A stretch of 64,000 nt of DNA. It comes from Duganella aceris. GTDB taxonomy: Bacteria > Pseudomonadota > Gammaproteobacteria > Burkholderiales > Burkholderiaceae_D. This document shows, piece by piece, positions 25,192 through 34,228 of this stretch. The stretch is from contig NZ_JAADJT010000017.1 of NCBI RefSeq assembly GCF_011090165.1, positions 1 through 64,000 on the forward strand. The letters run 5' to 3'. A model generated the notes under the pieces. The model had not been told where the DNA came from. It saw only the letters and a program-made list of their open reading frames with translations, and searched no databases. How positions within the stretch are numbered: the stretch's first letter is position 1; each line of letters starts with the position of its first letter. Made by a program: the position numbers and the translations under genes.

Positions 25192-26247
25192 ATGGAAACC
25201 ATCGTCATCGCGGGCGGCGGCGCCGGCGGCCTCGAACTCGCCACCCGGCTCGGCGACACCCTCGGCTACGCCGGCCTTGCCCGCATCGTGCTGCTGGACC
25301 GCTGGCCCGGCCACTTCTGGAAGCCGCTGCTGCACACGGTCGCCGCCGGACGATGCGATGCGCGGGCGGATGCGCTGTCTTTCGCGGCGCAGGCGGCGGA
25401 GCATGACTTCGAATTCCTGCGCGGCGAGCTGCTGTGCGTGGACCGCGCGCGCCGCACCATCACGCTCTCGCCGGCCGACGGCGGCGACGGCGCGTGCCGC
25501 GTGGTCGGCTACGACAAGCTGGTGCTGGCGCTCGGCGCCGTGTCGCATTTCCACGGCGTGCCCGGCGCCGCCGAGCATGCGCTGACGCTGGACGACGTGA
25601 GCGGCGCCGAGACCTTCCGCCGGCGCCTGATCGCCGCCTGCGTCCACGCCGCCGAACATGCGGCGCCGGCGAGGCTGCTGATCGTCGGCGGCGGCGCCAC
25701 CGGCGTCGAACTGGCGGCGGCGCTGGGCCAGGGCGCCGGTGCGATCGCCGAGCTGCGCATCACGGTCATCGAGCGCGGCCCGCGCCTGCTGCCGCAGCTG
25801 CACCCGCAACAGTCGGCAAGCGCGGCGCGGCATCTGCGCGCGCTCGGCGTCGCGGTGCTGACCTCCACCGCGGTCGCCGGCGTGAGCGCGGACGTGGTGT
25901 TCGACGACGCCGGCCATGCGCACCGCGCCGACCTGACCTTGTGGACCGCCGGCGTGGCGGCGCCGCCGCTGTGCGCCACGCTGGGCTTGGCCGTCAACCA
26001 GCTGAACCAGCTGGTGGTCGATGCCGGCCTGTGCTCCGTCAGCGACGCCGGCATCTACGCATTCGGCGATTGCGCCAGCCATGTCTGTCCGGTCCAGGGC
26101 GCGGCGCCGCCGCGCGCGCAGGTCGCGCACCAGCAGGCGATGTTCCTGGCCGACCTGTTGGCCGGCCGGCGCCAAGGCGCCACGCCGCCGGGCTTCCGCT
26201 ACCACGACCACGGCACGCTGGTTTCGCTGGGAGCGCAGGCCTCGTAG
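25192..26247 (+). CDS. FAD-dependent pyridine nucleotide oxidoreductase (NDH-2-like)
   Basis: 351 residues. METIVIAGGGAGGLELATRLGD is the FAD-binding dinucleotide fold; LLIVGGGATGVELAAALGQ (about 159-177) is the NAD site; GIYAFGDCASHVCPV near the end closes the FAD site. This fits type II NADH dehydrogenases and related reductases, though it is about 70 residues shorter than typical Ndh and lacks an obvious membrane helix at the C-terminus. It follows the degenerate HAD gene with a one-base gap (TGAcATG). Confidence 0.82.
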   Translation: METIVIAGGGAGGLELATRLGDTLGYAGLARIVLLDRWPGHFWKPLLHTVAAGRCDARADALSFAAQAAEHDFEFLRGELLCVDRARRTITLSPADGGDGACRVVGYDKLVLALGAVSHFHGVPGAAEHALTLDDVSGAETFRRRLIAACVHAAEHAAPARLLIVGGGATGVELAAALGQGAGAIAELRITVIERGPRLLPQLHPQQSASAARHLRALGVAVLTSTAVAGVSADVVFDDAGHAHRADLTLWTAGVAAPPLCATLGLAVNQLNQLVVDAGLCSVSDAGIYAFGDCASHVCPVQGAAPPRAQVAHQQAMFLADLLAGRRQGATPPGFRYHDHGTLVSLGAQAS

Positions 26248-26252
26248 AGCGT

Positions 26253-26258
26253 TATAAT
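26253..26258 (+). promoter_or_regulatory. consensus -10 element directly before a start codon
   Basis: TATAAT, a perfect -10 hexamer, ends six bases before the ATG at 26265. A start about seven bases downstream would place the first transcribed base at the ATG. No clear -35 was found at 16-18 bp. Confidence 0.4.
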
Positions 26259-26264
26259 GAAGAC

Positions 26265-27797
26265 ATGACTTCCATCTCCCCATTGAGCCGGGCCACGCCG
26301 GCCGCCGCACCTGCTTCGTCCGCTACGTCCGCTGCGGCGCCGGGCGCCCCGGCCGCCGTCGCCGGCGCGCCCGTGCCGCAGGCCGGCGAGTCCACCGTGG
26401 TGTCGCTCGGCGGCGCGGCGGAGAAGCCGACCACCCCGTCGCTGGTGTGGGAGAACCGCTTCCGCAGCGCTTCCAGCACGCTCATGGCGCGCAACTTCAC
26501 CGATCAAGCGCCGGCCGGCCGCCTCAAGGGCTTGGGCGCGGAGCTGCTGAAACAGGTGGCCTACGACGGCGCGGATTTCGCGCAATCGGTGCAGCAGGCG
26601 CCGGCCGGCGTCGACGCCGGCACCTACGACATGCTGGTGATGCCGGCGCAGGTGTCGCAGCACGGCATGGGCGACAACCAGTTCAAGCTGAGCATCACCA
26701 CCCGCAGCGGCGTCAAGGTCGATCTGGCGCTGGACGCCGGCGACAACAGCATCGCGGTCGATGTGCGCAGCAGCGCCAAGCTCAATGACGCGGAACGCGA
26801 GGCGCTGCGCAAGCTGGCCGACGCCTTCCAGCATTCGATCGACGGCCTGGCCGAGGGCCGCATCGACCTTGGCGGCCTGACGCAATTCGACAGCGGCGTG
26901 CTGTCGTCGGTGGACCTGAAGGCGCAGATCAAGCTCGGCCCGGCCGAAACCCAGCAGTTGCAGTTCCACGCCGATACCAGGCAAAGAACGGTGAGTTTCA
27001 CCGGCCCGGCCGGCAGCGCCAAAATCGGCGTCGACCTGAGCCAACCGGCCAGCTGGGGCAGCAAGGAACAACAGGCCAAGGCGCTGAACCGCTACCTGCA
27101 ACAGGTCGACCAGGCCGGCCTGCGCGGACAAGGCAACGGCAACATGCTCGGCATGTTCAAGGACGCGTTCACCGCGATGAACAGCGATTACGGCAAGCCG
27201 GCGCCGCGCGCCATCTACCTGAGCGACCAGGATCGCGCGCTGACCACCGGCCTGGCCGACTTCACCGCTTCGATGTCGCAGACCGAGGTGGCGTCGAATC
27301 CGATGCGCGCCACCGAGAAGGATACCTTCGCCTACGAGCTGTCGCAGAAAACCTCGATCACCGGCCACACGCAGCTGGACCGCGCGATCACGCAGCAGCA
27401 GCAATCGCGCCTGAAGGCGACCTACCACGAGCCGATCAAGGCGGACGCGCGGCTGGCGCTGGACCTGCGGCCGGAATCGCAGAACTACAAGTTCGTCAGC
27501 ATCGACGACAGCGCCAGCAGCAAGACCAGCATCGGCTACGAAAAAGGCGCGCTGGTGCAGGCGGCGCTGGCGATGCAGGCCAGCCAGACCTCGCGCGTGC
27601 TGACCTACACGCTGGGCAAGCTGAAAGACGACCACACCACGCCGTCCGCCAAGGCCAGCACGCGCGATCTCCTGACCACGCTGGAACCGGAACGCGCCGG
27701 CCTGCCGACGCTGGACGGCGACCAGCGCGAACGCATGCTGTCCAAGTTGAACGAGCAGATCTTCCTGCAATCCAATCCCAACGCCATCGCCGGCTAA
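26265..27797 (+). CDS. hypothetical protein, 510 aa
   Basis: Family not recognised. The first 55 residues are a low-complexity Ala/Pro/Ser region (ATPAAAPASSATSAAAPGAPA); the rest is a well-composed soluble protein with segments such as VENRFRSASSTLMARNF-like WENRFRSASS, DMLVMPAQVSQHGMGDNQFKLSITTRSG, and a C-terminal helical region. No signal peptide, membrane segment or catalytic motif is seen. The disordered start is like that of the DUF5610-like protein at 7298, but no homology was found by eye. The frame is open far upstream, where it overlaps the flavoprotein gene; the ATG at 26265 is the sensible start. Confidence 0.7.
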   Translation: MTSISPLSRATPAAAPASSATSAAAPGAPAAVAGAPVPQAGESTVVSLGGAAEKPTTPSLVWENRFRSASSTLMARNFTDQAPAGRLKGLGAELLKQVAYDGADFAQSVQQAPAGVDAGTYDMLVMPAQVSQHGMGDNQFKLSITTRSGVKVDLALDAGDNSIAVDVRSSAKLNDAEREALRKLADAFQHSIDGLAEGRIDLGGLTQFDSGVLSSVDLKAQIKLGPAETQQLQFHADTRQRTVSFTGPAGSAKIGVDLSQPASWGSKEQQAKALNRYLQQVDQAGLRGQGNGNMLGMFKDAFTAMNSDYGKPAPRAIYLSDQDRALTTGLADFTASMSQTEVASNPMRATEKDTFAYELSQKTSITGHTQLDRAITQQQQSRLKATYHEPIKADARLALDLRPESQNYKFVSIDDSASSKTSIGYEKGALVQAALAMQASQTSRVLTYTLGKLKDDHTTPSAKASTRDLLTTLEPERAGLPTLDGDQRERMLSKLNEQIFLQSNPNAIAG

Positions 27798-27801
27798 GCG
27801 C

Positions 27802-28362
27802 ATGAACACCCCCGAATACTTCGTCCTGATGGCGGAATACAACGCCGCCATGAACCGCAACGTCTACCAGGCGGCGGCGACGCTGCCGCACGCCGAGCTG
27901 ACGGCCGACCGCAAGGCCTTCTTCGGCTCCATCCTCGGCACCCTGAACCACCTGCTGGCGGGCGACACCATCTGGCTCAAGCGCTTCGCCGCGCACCCGG
28001 CCGATTTCCCGGCGCTGCGCGTGATGCGCGAGGTGCCGCTGCCCACCGGCGGCCTGGCGCACAGCTTCGGCGCCGACCTGGCAGCGCTGCTGACGCATCG
28101 CCAGCAGCGCGACGGCGTGATCTCGCAATGGGCGGCGCAGATCCGCGCCGAGCATCTGGCGCTGCCGCTGGAATACCGCAGCAGCAGCGGCCAGGTGTAC
28201 CGCAAGGACTTCGGCGCCGTGATCGCGCACTTCTTCAACCACCAGACCCACCATCGCGGCCAGGTCAGCACCTTGCTGACGCAGGCCGGCGTCGACATCG
28301 GCGTCACCGACCTGCTGCTGTGGGTGCCGGAGCAGCCGCCTTGTGCGGCCGCGCAGTCCTAG
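27802..28362 (+). CDS. DinB-family protein
   Basis: 186 residues. A four-helix bundle is expected, with metal-ligand histidines in ILGTLNHLLAGDTIWLKRFAAH (first His) and FFNHQTHHRGQVSTLLTQAG (the His pair). DinB-like proteins include bacillithiol or mycothiol-dependent transferases and many proteins of unknown role. It begins four bases after the stop of the 510-residue protein gene and is probably co-transcribed with it. Confidence 0.88.
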   Translation: MNTPEYFVLMAEYNAAMNRNVYQAAATLPHAELTADRKAFFGSILGTLNHLLAGDTIWLKRFAAHPADFPALRVMREVPLPTGGLAHSFGADLAALLTHRQQRDGVISQWAAQIRAEHLALPLEYRSSSGQVYRKDFGAVIAHFFNHQTHHRGQVSTLLTQAGVDIGVTDLLLWVPEQPPCAAAQS

Positions 28363-28369
28363 CTATACT
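28341..28369 (+). promoter_or_regulatory. sigma-70-type promoter for the DUF3422 gene
   Basis: TTGTGC (28341-28346), a 17-bp spacer and TATACT (28364-28369), overlapping the end of the DinB-like gene. The predicted start near 28376 leaves a 33-base leader containing the ribosome site GGGGAAGG before the ATG at 28409. Confidence 0.6.
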
Positions 28370-28408
28370 GCACTGCAACAATCGACGTTTTATTTTCCGG
28401 GGAAGGTT

Positions 28409-29815
28409 ATGTCTCTCGTTTATCGCGCCAGCGCCGATTTCGCCAGGTTGAACCATCCGATGCGGGTGCCGCTGTCGGCGGAGATTCATTCGCGGCCCTT
28501 CCTGCAATTGCAGGCGCCGGAAAGCCTGACCCATTTCGCGCTGTACCAGCAGCAGGACCAGCCGTCGCAGAAGTACCACCGCAACAACCAGCACCAGATC
28601 CTGCAGCGCCTGTGCATGCACTACGGCGTCGCCGTGCCGCATCCGCAGGCGCGCTACTTCTTCCACGACTTCGGCCGCTTCCGCCTGAAGTGGGAATGCC
28701 ACACCGAATTCGCCACCTACACCTTCGTCGAACGCGGCGAGCCGGAGATGGATTGCCGCGCCTCGTTCGACCGCATGCCCTTGCAGCACGTGCCGCAGGA
28801 ATGGCTGGCGGGCCTGGACGGCAAGATCATCGTCGCCGCCCACGTCCTGCTGTGCAAGGGCGAGGCCGACGACGACGCCTCGGTCGAGGCGATCCGCGAT
28901 CTGTTCCAGGGCAAGTCGCTGGTCGGCAGCAGCGTGGGCAGCGGCGCCGAGGTGTGGACCGACTTCCTGATCCAGCCGGACGGCTTTTCCCGCTTCGTGG
29001 TGCGCGACCTGAACCTGCGCGAGTTCCAGTCCGGCCGCCTGGTCGGGCGGCTGCTGGAGATCGAGACCTATCGCATGATGGCGCTGCTTGGCCTGCCGCA
29101 GGCCGAGGCGACGCAACCGACGCTGAACGGCATCGAGAACGAACTGGCGGAGCTGACCGCGACGCTGGTGCAGGCCGACGAGCCGTCGCTGGCGACGCTG
29201 GAGGCGCGCAGCCCGGATCCGCGCGAGGAGCAGAACCTGCTGCACCGGATCACCAGCCTGGCGGCGCGGCTGGAAAAGCTATCGGTCAACAACAGCTACC
29301 GCTTCGCCGCGTCGCAGGCGTATTTCAGCCTGGTGCAGGCGCGCATCCACGAGCTGCGCGAAGTGCGGGTGCCCGGCATGCCGACGCTGGCCGAATTCAT
29401 GAGCCGCCGGCTGGCGCCGGCGATGCACACCTGTACCTCGGTGGCGCAGCGGCAGGAGGCGCTGTCGAAGCGCATCGCCCGCAGCAACGACCTGCTGCGC
29501 ACCCGCGTCGGCATCGAGCAGGAACGGCAGAACCGCAAGATCCTCAAGTCGCTGGACGCGCGCGCGGCGCAGCAGCTGCGTTTGCAGCAGGCGGTGGAAG
29601 GCTTGTCGGCGGTGGCGATTTCGTATTACACGCTGGGCTTGATCGGCTACGCCGGCAAGGCCATGAAGGCCGGCAACCTGCCGGTCAATCCGGACATCCT
29701 GACCGGAGTCGCGGTGCCGCTGGTGATCGCCAGCGTGTGGTTCGGCCTGCGCCGGCTGCATCATCAGCTGGCCGGCGCCAAGGCGCGCAACCAGCAGCAT
29801 CAGGCCGGCGGCTGA
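28409..29815 (+). CDS. DUF3422 family membrane-associated protein
   Basis: 468 residues starting MSLVYRASADFARLNHPMRVPLSAEIHSRPFLQL, with RLCMHYGVAVP and FRLKWECHTEFATYTF, the conserved N-terminal block of DUF3422. The last 80 residues contain two hydrophobic segments (SAVAISYYTLGLIGYAGKAM and ILTGVAVPLVIASVWFGLRRL), giving a C-terminal membrane anchor. Function unknown. Ribosome site GGGGAAGG supports the ATG at 28409. Its end overlaps the convergent hydrolase gene by 16 bases. Confidence 0.88.
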   Translation: MSLVYRASADFARLNHPMRVPLSAEIHSRPFLQLQAPESLTHFALYQQQDQPSQKYHRNNQHQILQRLCMHYGVAVPHPQARYFFHDFGRFRLKWECHTEFATYTFVERGEPEMDCRASFDRMPLQHVPQEWLAGLDGKIIVAAHVLLCKGEADDDASVEAIRDLFQGKSLVGSSVGSGAEVWTDFLIQPDGFSRFVVRDLNLREFQSGRLVGRLLEIETYRMMALLGLPQAEATQPTLNGIENELAELTATLVQADEPSLATLEARSPDPREEQNLLHRITSLAARLEKLSVNNSYRFAASQAYFSLVQARIHELREVRVPGMPTLAEFMSRRLAPAMHTCTSVAQRQEALSKRIARSNDLLRTRVGIEQERQNRKILKSLDARAAQQLRLQQAVEGLSAVAISYYTLGLIGYAGKAMKAGNLPVNPDILTGVAVPLVIASVWFGLRRLHHQLAGAKARNQQHQAGG

Positions 29816-30642
29816 CTGAAGCGGCTGGACAGGAAGCTGGCGATGCGGTCCTGGGTCGACTCCAGGTAGGGAATGTTCATGTGGTCGGAATCGGGAATGA
29901 TTTCGTCGGCGTGCAGCTTGCCCAGCTTTTGCACCAGCAGGTCGGTGTGCGAATGCGGCACCACGTCGTCGAAGGCGGCGCGCAGCACATAGGTCGGCGC
30001 CAGCAGCTGATGCGCGTACTTGATCGATTCGAATTTATGCCGCAGCACATACTCCACCGGGATCGCCTTGAATTTGCGCTTGGCGATGGCGAGGATGGAA
30101 TCGTAGGGCGTGATCAGCACGATGGCGCTGGCCTCGCGCTCCATCGCCACCTGCACCGCGACCCCGGAACCGAGGCTGCGGCCGACCACGGCGATGCGTT
30201 TCGGGTCGACGTGATGGCGTTCGCTGAGCCAGTCGAACAGCATGCGGCCGTCCTCGACGAAATGCTCCTCGGCCGGATCGCCGTGCGAATCGCCGTAGCC
30301 GCGGTAGTTCACCGCCAGCACCGCCATGCCGGGAAACAGCTTGCCGGCGTCGCGCGCGACCCACGACACTTCCTCGGAGCGGCCGCCGAAATACACCACG
30401 CCCGGATGCGGGCCCTTGACCGGCGGCGTCATGAGCCAGCCGGACAGGCGGGTGCCGTCCTTGGAGCGCACCACGATAGGCCGGGTGCGATGGCCGGAGC
30501 TGTACGGCTTCAGGACCTCGCGCTTGCTGCCCAGGGGATTGAACAACAAGCGTTTCTGGTTGGCCGCCACCGCGGCGGTGAGCCCCATCCACAACACGCT
30601 GACGATGCCGGCCAGACCCGCGACTTTTTTGGAATTATTCAT
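29800..30642 (-). CDS. alpha/beta hydrolase with N-terminal membrane anchor
   Basis: 280 residues. MNNSKKVAGLAGIVSVLWMGLTAAVAA is an uncleaved signal-anchor or signal peptide. The fold is clear: GVVYFGGRSEEVSW, the nucleophile elbow GRSLGSG, the acid in FDDVVPH and the histidine in PDSDHMNIPYL. It resembles the BEM46/YfhR-like serine hydrolases and would act in the periplasm or at the inner membrane. The start at 30642 avoids 26 upstream codons that lack coding quality. Confidence 0.8.
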   Translation of the reverse strand: MNNSKKVAGLAGIVSVLWMGLTAAVAANQKRLLFNPLGSKREVLKPYSSGHRTRPIVVRSKDGTRLSGWLMTPPVKGPHPGVVYFGGRSEEVSWVARDAGKLFPGMAVLAVNYRGYGDSHGDPAEEHFVEDGRMLFDWLSERHHVDPKRIAVVGRSLGSGVAVQVAMEREASAIVLITPYDSILAIAKRKFKAIPVEYVLRHKFESIKYAHQLLAPTYVLRAAFDDVVPHSHTDLLVQKLGKLHADEIIPDSDHMNIPYLESTQDRIASFLSSRFSQPPA

Positions 30643-30767
30643 AGCTTCTACTTTACACTTCTCCCCACGACGACGCTGTACGCCGACGCACAAAATAACC
30701 CCCGCCGTGGTAAACACCACACATGGAGGCGGGCCGCCTCTTTCTCAAGGCAGAGGAGACAAGCCGG

Positions 30768-30773
30768 TATAAT
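30768..30773 (+). promoter_or_regulatory. -10 element before the hydrolase-amidase-peptidase operon
   Basis: TATAAT in the divergent region between the starts at 30642 and 30807. Transcription would begin near 30780, giving a leader of about 27 bases. No convincing -35 was seen. Confidence 0.45.
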
Positions 30774-30806
30774 CGGCGCTTCGCATTTTTCGATACCTGC
30801 CTGACA

Positions 30807-31580
30807 ATGAAACCTGCCGTCGTCCTGCTGCACAGCTCCATGAGTTCCAAGTCCCAGTGGCTGCCGTTGAAAGAACAGTTGTCCGGCGACTACCGCTGCA
30901 TCGCCGTCGACCTGCTGGGCTACGGCGCCTCGCCCTTCCCCGCCGACGCCGACGCGGGCTACGCCCACACGCTGGCGCATGAAGTGGACGCGGTGATCGC
31001 GGCGCTGGCGTCGCGGCTGGAGCCGGGCGAACCGTTCCACCTGATCGGCCATTCCTTCGGTGGCGCCTGCGCGCTGCACATGGCGCGCCGCATGCCGCAG
31101 CGGGTGCTGTCGCTGACGCTGTTCGAACCGGTGGCCTTCCACCTGCTGCCTTCGCACGACGCGGCGCGGGTCGAGATCGTCGACGTGGTGGCCGGCATCG
31201 CCGCCAGCGCCAGCGACCGCGACGCCACCCGCATCTTCATCGATTACTGGAACCGCGCCGGCGCCTTCGACGCCGCGCCGCCGGCGGCGCAGGACAAGAT
31301 GGTGGCGCAGATCGCCAAGGTGCGGCTGGACTTCCAGGCGCTGCTCGGCGAGCCGGCCGGCATGGGCCATCTGTCGGCGCTGACCATGCCGGCGCTGGTG
31401 ATGGCCGGCGAGCGCAGTCCGGCCTCGACCCGCTCGCTGGTGGCGCAACTGGCGGCGGCGCTGCCCAACGCCAGCGCGCTGCAGACGCGCGGCGGCCATA
31501 TGGGACCGATCACCCACGGCGACGCGGTCAACCCGGCGATCGCCGCCTTCCTCAGCGGCGCCGAAGTAACCACCGACTAA
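30807..31580 (+). CDS. alpha/beta-fold hydrolase
   Basis: 257 residues from MKPAVVLLHSSMSSKSQW at 30807 (HSS for the oxyanion loop). The nucleophile elbow is LIGHSFGGACALHMA (Ser near residue 87), and the catalytic His is in RGGHMGPITH. It resembles small carboxylesterases and MhpC-type hydrolases; substrate unknown. Cytoplasmic, no signal peptide. First gene of a probable operon with the acetamidase-like and M23 genes. Confidence 0.85.
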   Translation: MKPAVVLLHSSMSSKSQWLPLKEQLSGDYRCIAVDLLGYGASPFPADADAGYAHTLAHEVDAVIAALASRLEPGEPFHLIGHSFGGACALHMARRMPQRVLSLTLFEPVAFHLLPSHDAARVEIVDVVAGIAASASDRDATRIFIDYWNRAGAFDAAPPAAQDKMVAQIAKVRLDFQALLGEPAGMGHLSALTMPALVMAGERSPASTRSLVAQLAAALPNASALQTRGGHMGPITHGDAVNPAIAAFLSGAEVTTD

Positions 31581-31607
31581 ATCCGACCCACCCACCGAAA
31601 GCCCGCC

Positions 31608-32621
31608 ATGCGCCTGAACGTCCTGCTGCCCTGCCTCCTGATGTGCCACGCCGCGACGGCGGCCGACTACAACCTGCCGGCGCGGCCGGACACCGTGGCC
31701 TGGGGCTACTACTCCGGCCAGTCCAAGCCGGTGCTGACGGTGCACAGCGGCGACACGGTACGCATGCAGTCGCTGTCGACCTGCGGCACGCCGGAGCGGA
31801 TGATCGCCAACGGCGTCAAGCCGGAAGACATCCCGCCCTACACCGCCGCGATCTACAACGAAGTGAAAGACAAGGGACCGGGCGGCCATATCCTCACCGG
31901 CCCGGTCGCCATCGCCGAGGCGGAACCAGGCGACGTGCTGGAGGTGCAGATCCTCAAGGTCGACCTGGACGCCAACTTCGCCTGCAACGGCTTCGCGCTG
32001 GGCAAAGGCTTCCTGCCGATGGAGTATCCGTACAGCCGCAGCAAGATCGTGCCGCTGGACCGGGACAAGATGATCGGCCACTTCGGTCCCGGCATCGAGA
32101 TTCCGCTGCGTCCCTTCTTCGGCAGCATGGGCCTGGCGCCGGCCGGCGGCAAGATCGACAGCGCGCCGCCGTTCGTCCACGCCGGGAACATGGACAACAA
32201 GGAGCTGGTGGCCGGCACCACGCTGTACATCCCGGTCGCCGTCAAGGGTGGCCTGTTCCAGGCCGGCGATGGCCACGCCGCGCAGGGCAACGGCGAGGTG
32301 GACATCACCGCGCTGGAGACTTACCTGAGCGGCAGCTTCCGCTTCATCGTCCACAAGGACCGCCGCCTGCTGTGGCCGCGCGCCGAGACGCCGACCCACA
32401 TCATCACCATGGGCTTCAATCCGGACCTGAAGACCGCCACCGAACACGCGCTGCGCGACATGCTCGATTATCTGGTCACCGAAAAACACCTGAGCCGGGA
32501 CGACGCCTACATGCTGGCCAGCGTCGCGGTCGACATGGAGATCACGCAGCTGGTCGATGGCAACGTCGGCGCGCACGCCATGCTGCCGAAGAAGATCTTC
32601 ACCGCGAAAGCGGCGAAGTGA
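31608..32621 (+). CDS. exported acetamidase/formamidase family protein
   Basis: 337 residues with a signal peptide (MRLNVLLPCLLMCHAATAAD). The body follows the FmdA/AmdA fold: PDTVAWGYYSGQSKPVLTVHSGDTVRMQSLSTCG, GPGGHILTGPVAIAEAEPGDVLEVQIL and HAAQGNGEVDITALE. Family members hydrolyse small amides with a metal. Export to the periplasm is unusual compared with the cytoplasmic textbook enzymes. The stop overlaps the next start (GTGA at 32618-32621). Confidence 0.85.
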   Translation: MRLNVLLPCLLMCHAATAADYNLPARPDTVAWGYYSGQSKPVLTVHSGDTVRMQSLSTCGTPERMIANGVKPEDIPPYTAAIYNEVKDKGPGGHILTGPVAIAEAEPGDVLEVQILKVDLDANFACNGFALGKGFLPMEYPYSRSKIVPLDRDKMIGHFGPGIEIPLRPFFGSMGLAPAGGKIDSAPPFVHAGNMDNKELVAGTTLYIPVAVKGGLFQAGDGHAAQGNGEVDITALETYLSGSFRFIVHKDRRLLWPRAETPTHIITMGFNPDLKTATEHALRDMLDYLVTEKHLSRDDAYMLASVAVDMEITQLVDGNVGAHAMLPKKIFTAKAAK

Positions 32622-33772
32622 CGCGACGCGCGCTGTTCGCCCTGCTGCTGTCGATCGCCGGCGGCGCGGTGGCGGCCGTGCCGGCGCCGGTCGTGGTCAA
32701 CGTCATGCAAGCGCCGCAAGCGGTGCGCACCAGCGACGGCGTGCGCCGGCTCTGCTACGAACTGGATATCCTCAATTACTACGCCGATGGCGGGACGCTG
32801 GCGCTCACCGATATCGCCGTCTATGGCGACGACGACAGCGCCCCGCTGGCGAGCTTCAGCGGCGCCGCCCTGGCGCAACTGCTGCCGCCCAACAGGGAGC
32901 TGGAGGCCGACAACAGCCTGGCGATCAAGGGCGGCGCCCATGCGCTGGTGCTGATCGCCGCGCCGACATCGAGGCCGGTGGCCAAGCTGCGCCACAAGCT
33001 GACGTTCAGGAACGACAAGGGCGTCGTCCAGATCGCGGACGACATTCCCGTCACGCCGACCGCCGCGCCACCGACGACGATAGGCCCGCCGCTGCGGGGC
33101 GGCGTGTGGCTGGCCGACGAGGGGCCGGGCCACGCCCAATCGCACCACTGGGGCAGCGTGGTGGCGGGCAACGGCCGCGCCACCATCCCGCAGCGCTACG
33201 CCATCGACTTCTTCGGCCTGGACGCGCAGGGCCACGCGGTCAAGGCGCCGATCGAGAAGCTGGCGCAGACCACGGTCGCCGATTGGATAGGCTGGAACGC
33301 GGAGGTGGTGGCGGTGGCCGATGGCGTCGTGCGCGACCTGCAGGATGGCGTGGCGGAACGCAAACCGCTGTCGCCGCAAGAGCAGCCGGAGGAACTCAGC
33401 ACGCGCTCCCTGTACGGCAATTTCGTGGTGCTGGAAATCGCGCCGCATGTGTATGCGCACTACGCGCATCTGCGCGACGGCAGCATCAAGGTCAAGCCGG
33501 GGCAGCGCGTCAAACGCGGCGAGGCGCTGGGCAACCTGGGCCTGACCGGCGGCGCCGGCGCGCCGCACTTGCATTTCCATCTGGCGGACAAACCGACGTT
33601 CGCCGATTCGCAAGGGCTGCCGTTCGTGTTCGACGTTTATACGCCGATCGGCCATGCCTCCGAAAGCGACGCGCTGAACCAGGCCAGCGCCATCCGGCTC
33701 GCGCTGAAGGCGGCGCCGCTGCGGCAGCGCATGCCGGTCAACGGCGACATCATCGGTTTCCAGACCCGGTAG
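32618..33772 (+). CDS. exported M23-family metallopeptidase-like protein
   Basis: 384 residues, GTG start overlapping the upstream TGA. A signal peptide (about 1-21) is followed by a beta-rich domain of about 160 residues. The LytM/M23 domain is in the second half: HHWGSVVAGNGRATIPQRYAIDFFG, NAEVVAVADGVVRDL, FVVLEIAPHVYAHYAHLRDGSIKVKPGQRVKRGEALGNLG, and GAPHLHFHLAD with the zinc histidines. It may cut peptidoglycan cross-links or a secreted protein in the periplasm. It overlaps the convergent MerR gene by 23 bases. Confidence 0.85.
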   Translation: MTRRALFALLLSIAGGAVAAVPAPVVVNVMQAPQAVRTSDGVRRLCYELDILNYYADGGTLALTDIAVYGDDDSAPLASFSGAALAQLLPPNRELEADNSLAIKGGAHALVLIAAPTSRPVAKLRHKLTFRNDKGVVQIADDIPVTPTAAPPTTIGPPLRGGVWLADEGPGHAQSHHWGSVVAGNGRATIPQRYAIDFFGLDAQGHAVKAPIEKLAQTTVADWIGWNAEVVAVADGVVRDLQDGVAERKPLSPQEQPEELSTRSLYGNFVVLEIAPHVYAHYAHLRDGSIKVKPGQRVKRGEALGNLGLTGGAGAPHLHFHLADKPTFADSQGLPFVFDVYTPIGHASESDALNQASAIRLALKAAPLRQRMPVNGDIIGFQTR

Positions 33773-34160
33773 GCCTGAGCGGCGGCGCCGGCTCGGAATT
33801 CACGCATGGCCGCATCACCCATGACTGCCGCAGTTTCTGTTCGGTCTCCAGCAGCGACGTGCGTTGCGCTTGCAGCGCCAGCATCATTTTGTCGATTTCG
33901 ACCAGCCGCGCGGCCAGGCTCTCGATCAGGCCATCCTGCAAGGCCTTGCCTTCCAGCGCCAGCACGGCGCGGATGGCGTCCAGCGTGAAGCCGAGGCTCT
34001 GGCCTATGTCGATGACGTGCAGCTGTTCCAGCGTGGCGTCGTCGTATTCACGATAGCCGTTCGAGCCGCGTTTCGCCTTCGGCAGCAGGCCCGCCCGCTC
34101 GTAGTAGCGGATCGCCGATGTGGCGAGGCCGGACCGCTGCGCCAATTCCCCTATCTTCAT
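33750..34160 (-). CDS. MerR-family transcriptional regulator
   Basis: 136 residues from MKIGELAQRSGLATSAIRYYERAGLLPKAKRGSNGYREYD, the MerR DNA-binding domain, then a dimerisation helix and a short C-terminus (MRPCVNSEPAP) with one cysteine. The lack of a metal-binding Cys pattern and of the SoxR Cys cluster suggests an organic or redox signal. It is divergent from the flavin oxidoreductase gene, whose promoter has the MerR 19-bp spacer, so it is very likely its activator. Confidence 0.88.
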   Translation of the reverse strand: MKIGELAQRSGLATSAIRYYERAGLLPKAKRGSNGYREYDDATLEQLHVIDIGQSLGFTLDAIRAVLALEGKALQDGLIESLAARLVEIDKMMLALQAQRTSLLETEQKLRQSWVMRPCVNSEPAPPLRPTGSGNR

Positions 34161-34165
34161 TTCGC

Positions 34166-34196
34166 TTGACCTTGAAGTTGACTTCAACCTTAGCAT
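34166..34196 (+). promoter_or_regulatory. MerR-type promoter with 19-bp spacer and internal operator
   Basis: TTGACC (34166-34171), spacer of exactly 19 bp (34172-34190), TAGCAT (34191-34196). Inside the spacer TTGAAGT-TG-ACTTCAA (34172-34187) is a perfect inverted repeat. This is the layout MerR proteins need in order to twist the DNA. The start near 34203 leaves a leader of about 26 bases to the ATG at 34229. Confidence 0.8.
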
Positions 34197-34228
34197 ACCG
34201 TATTTCTGCCACCGATTACGGAACCACC

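Noticed and set aside
25434..26264. Upstream extension of the 510-residue protein frame
   Set aside because: The extension is an Arg/Gly-rich out-of-frame reading of the flavoprotein gene; the ATG at 26265 follows that gene's stop.
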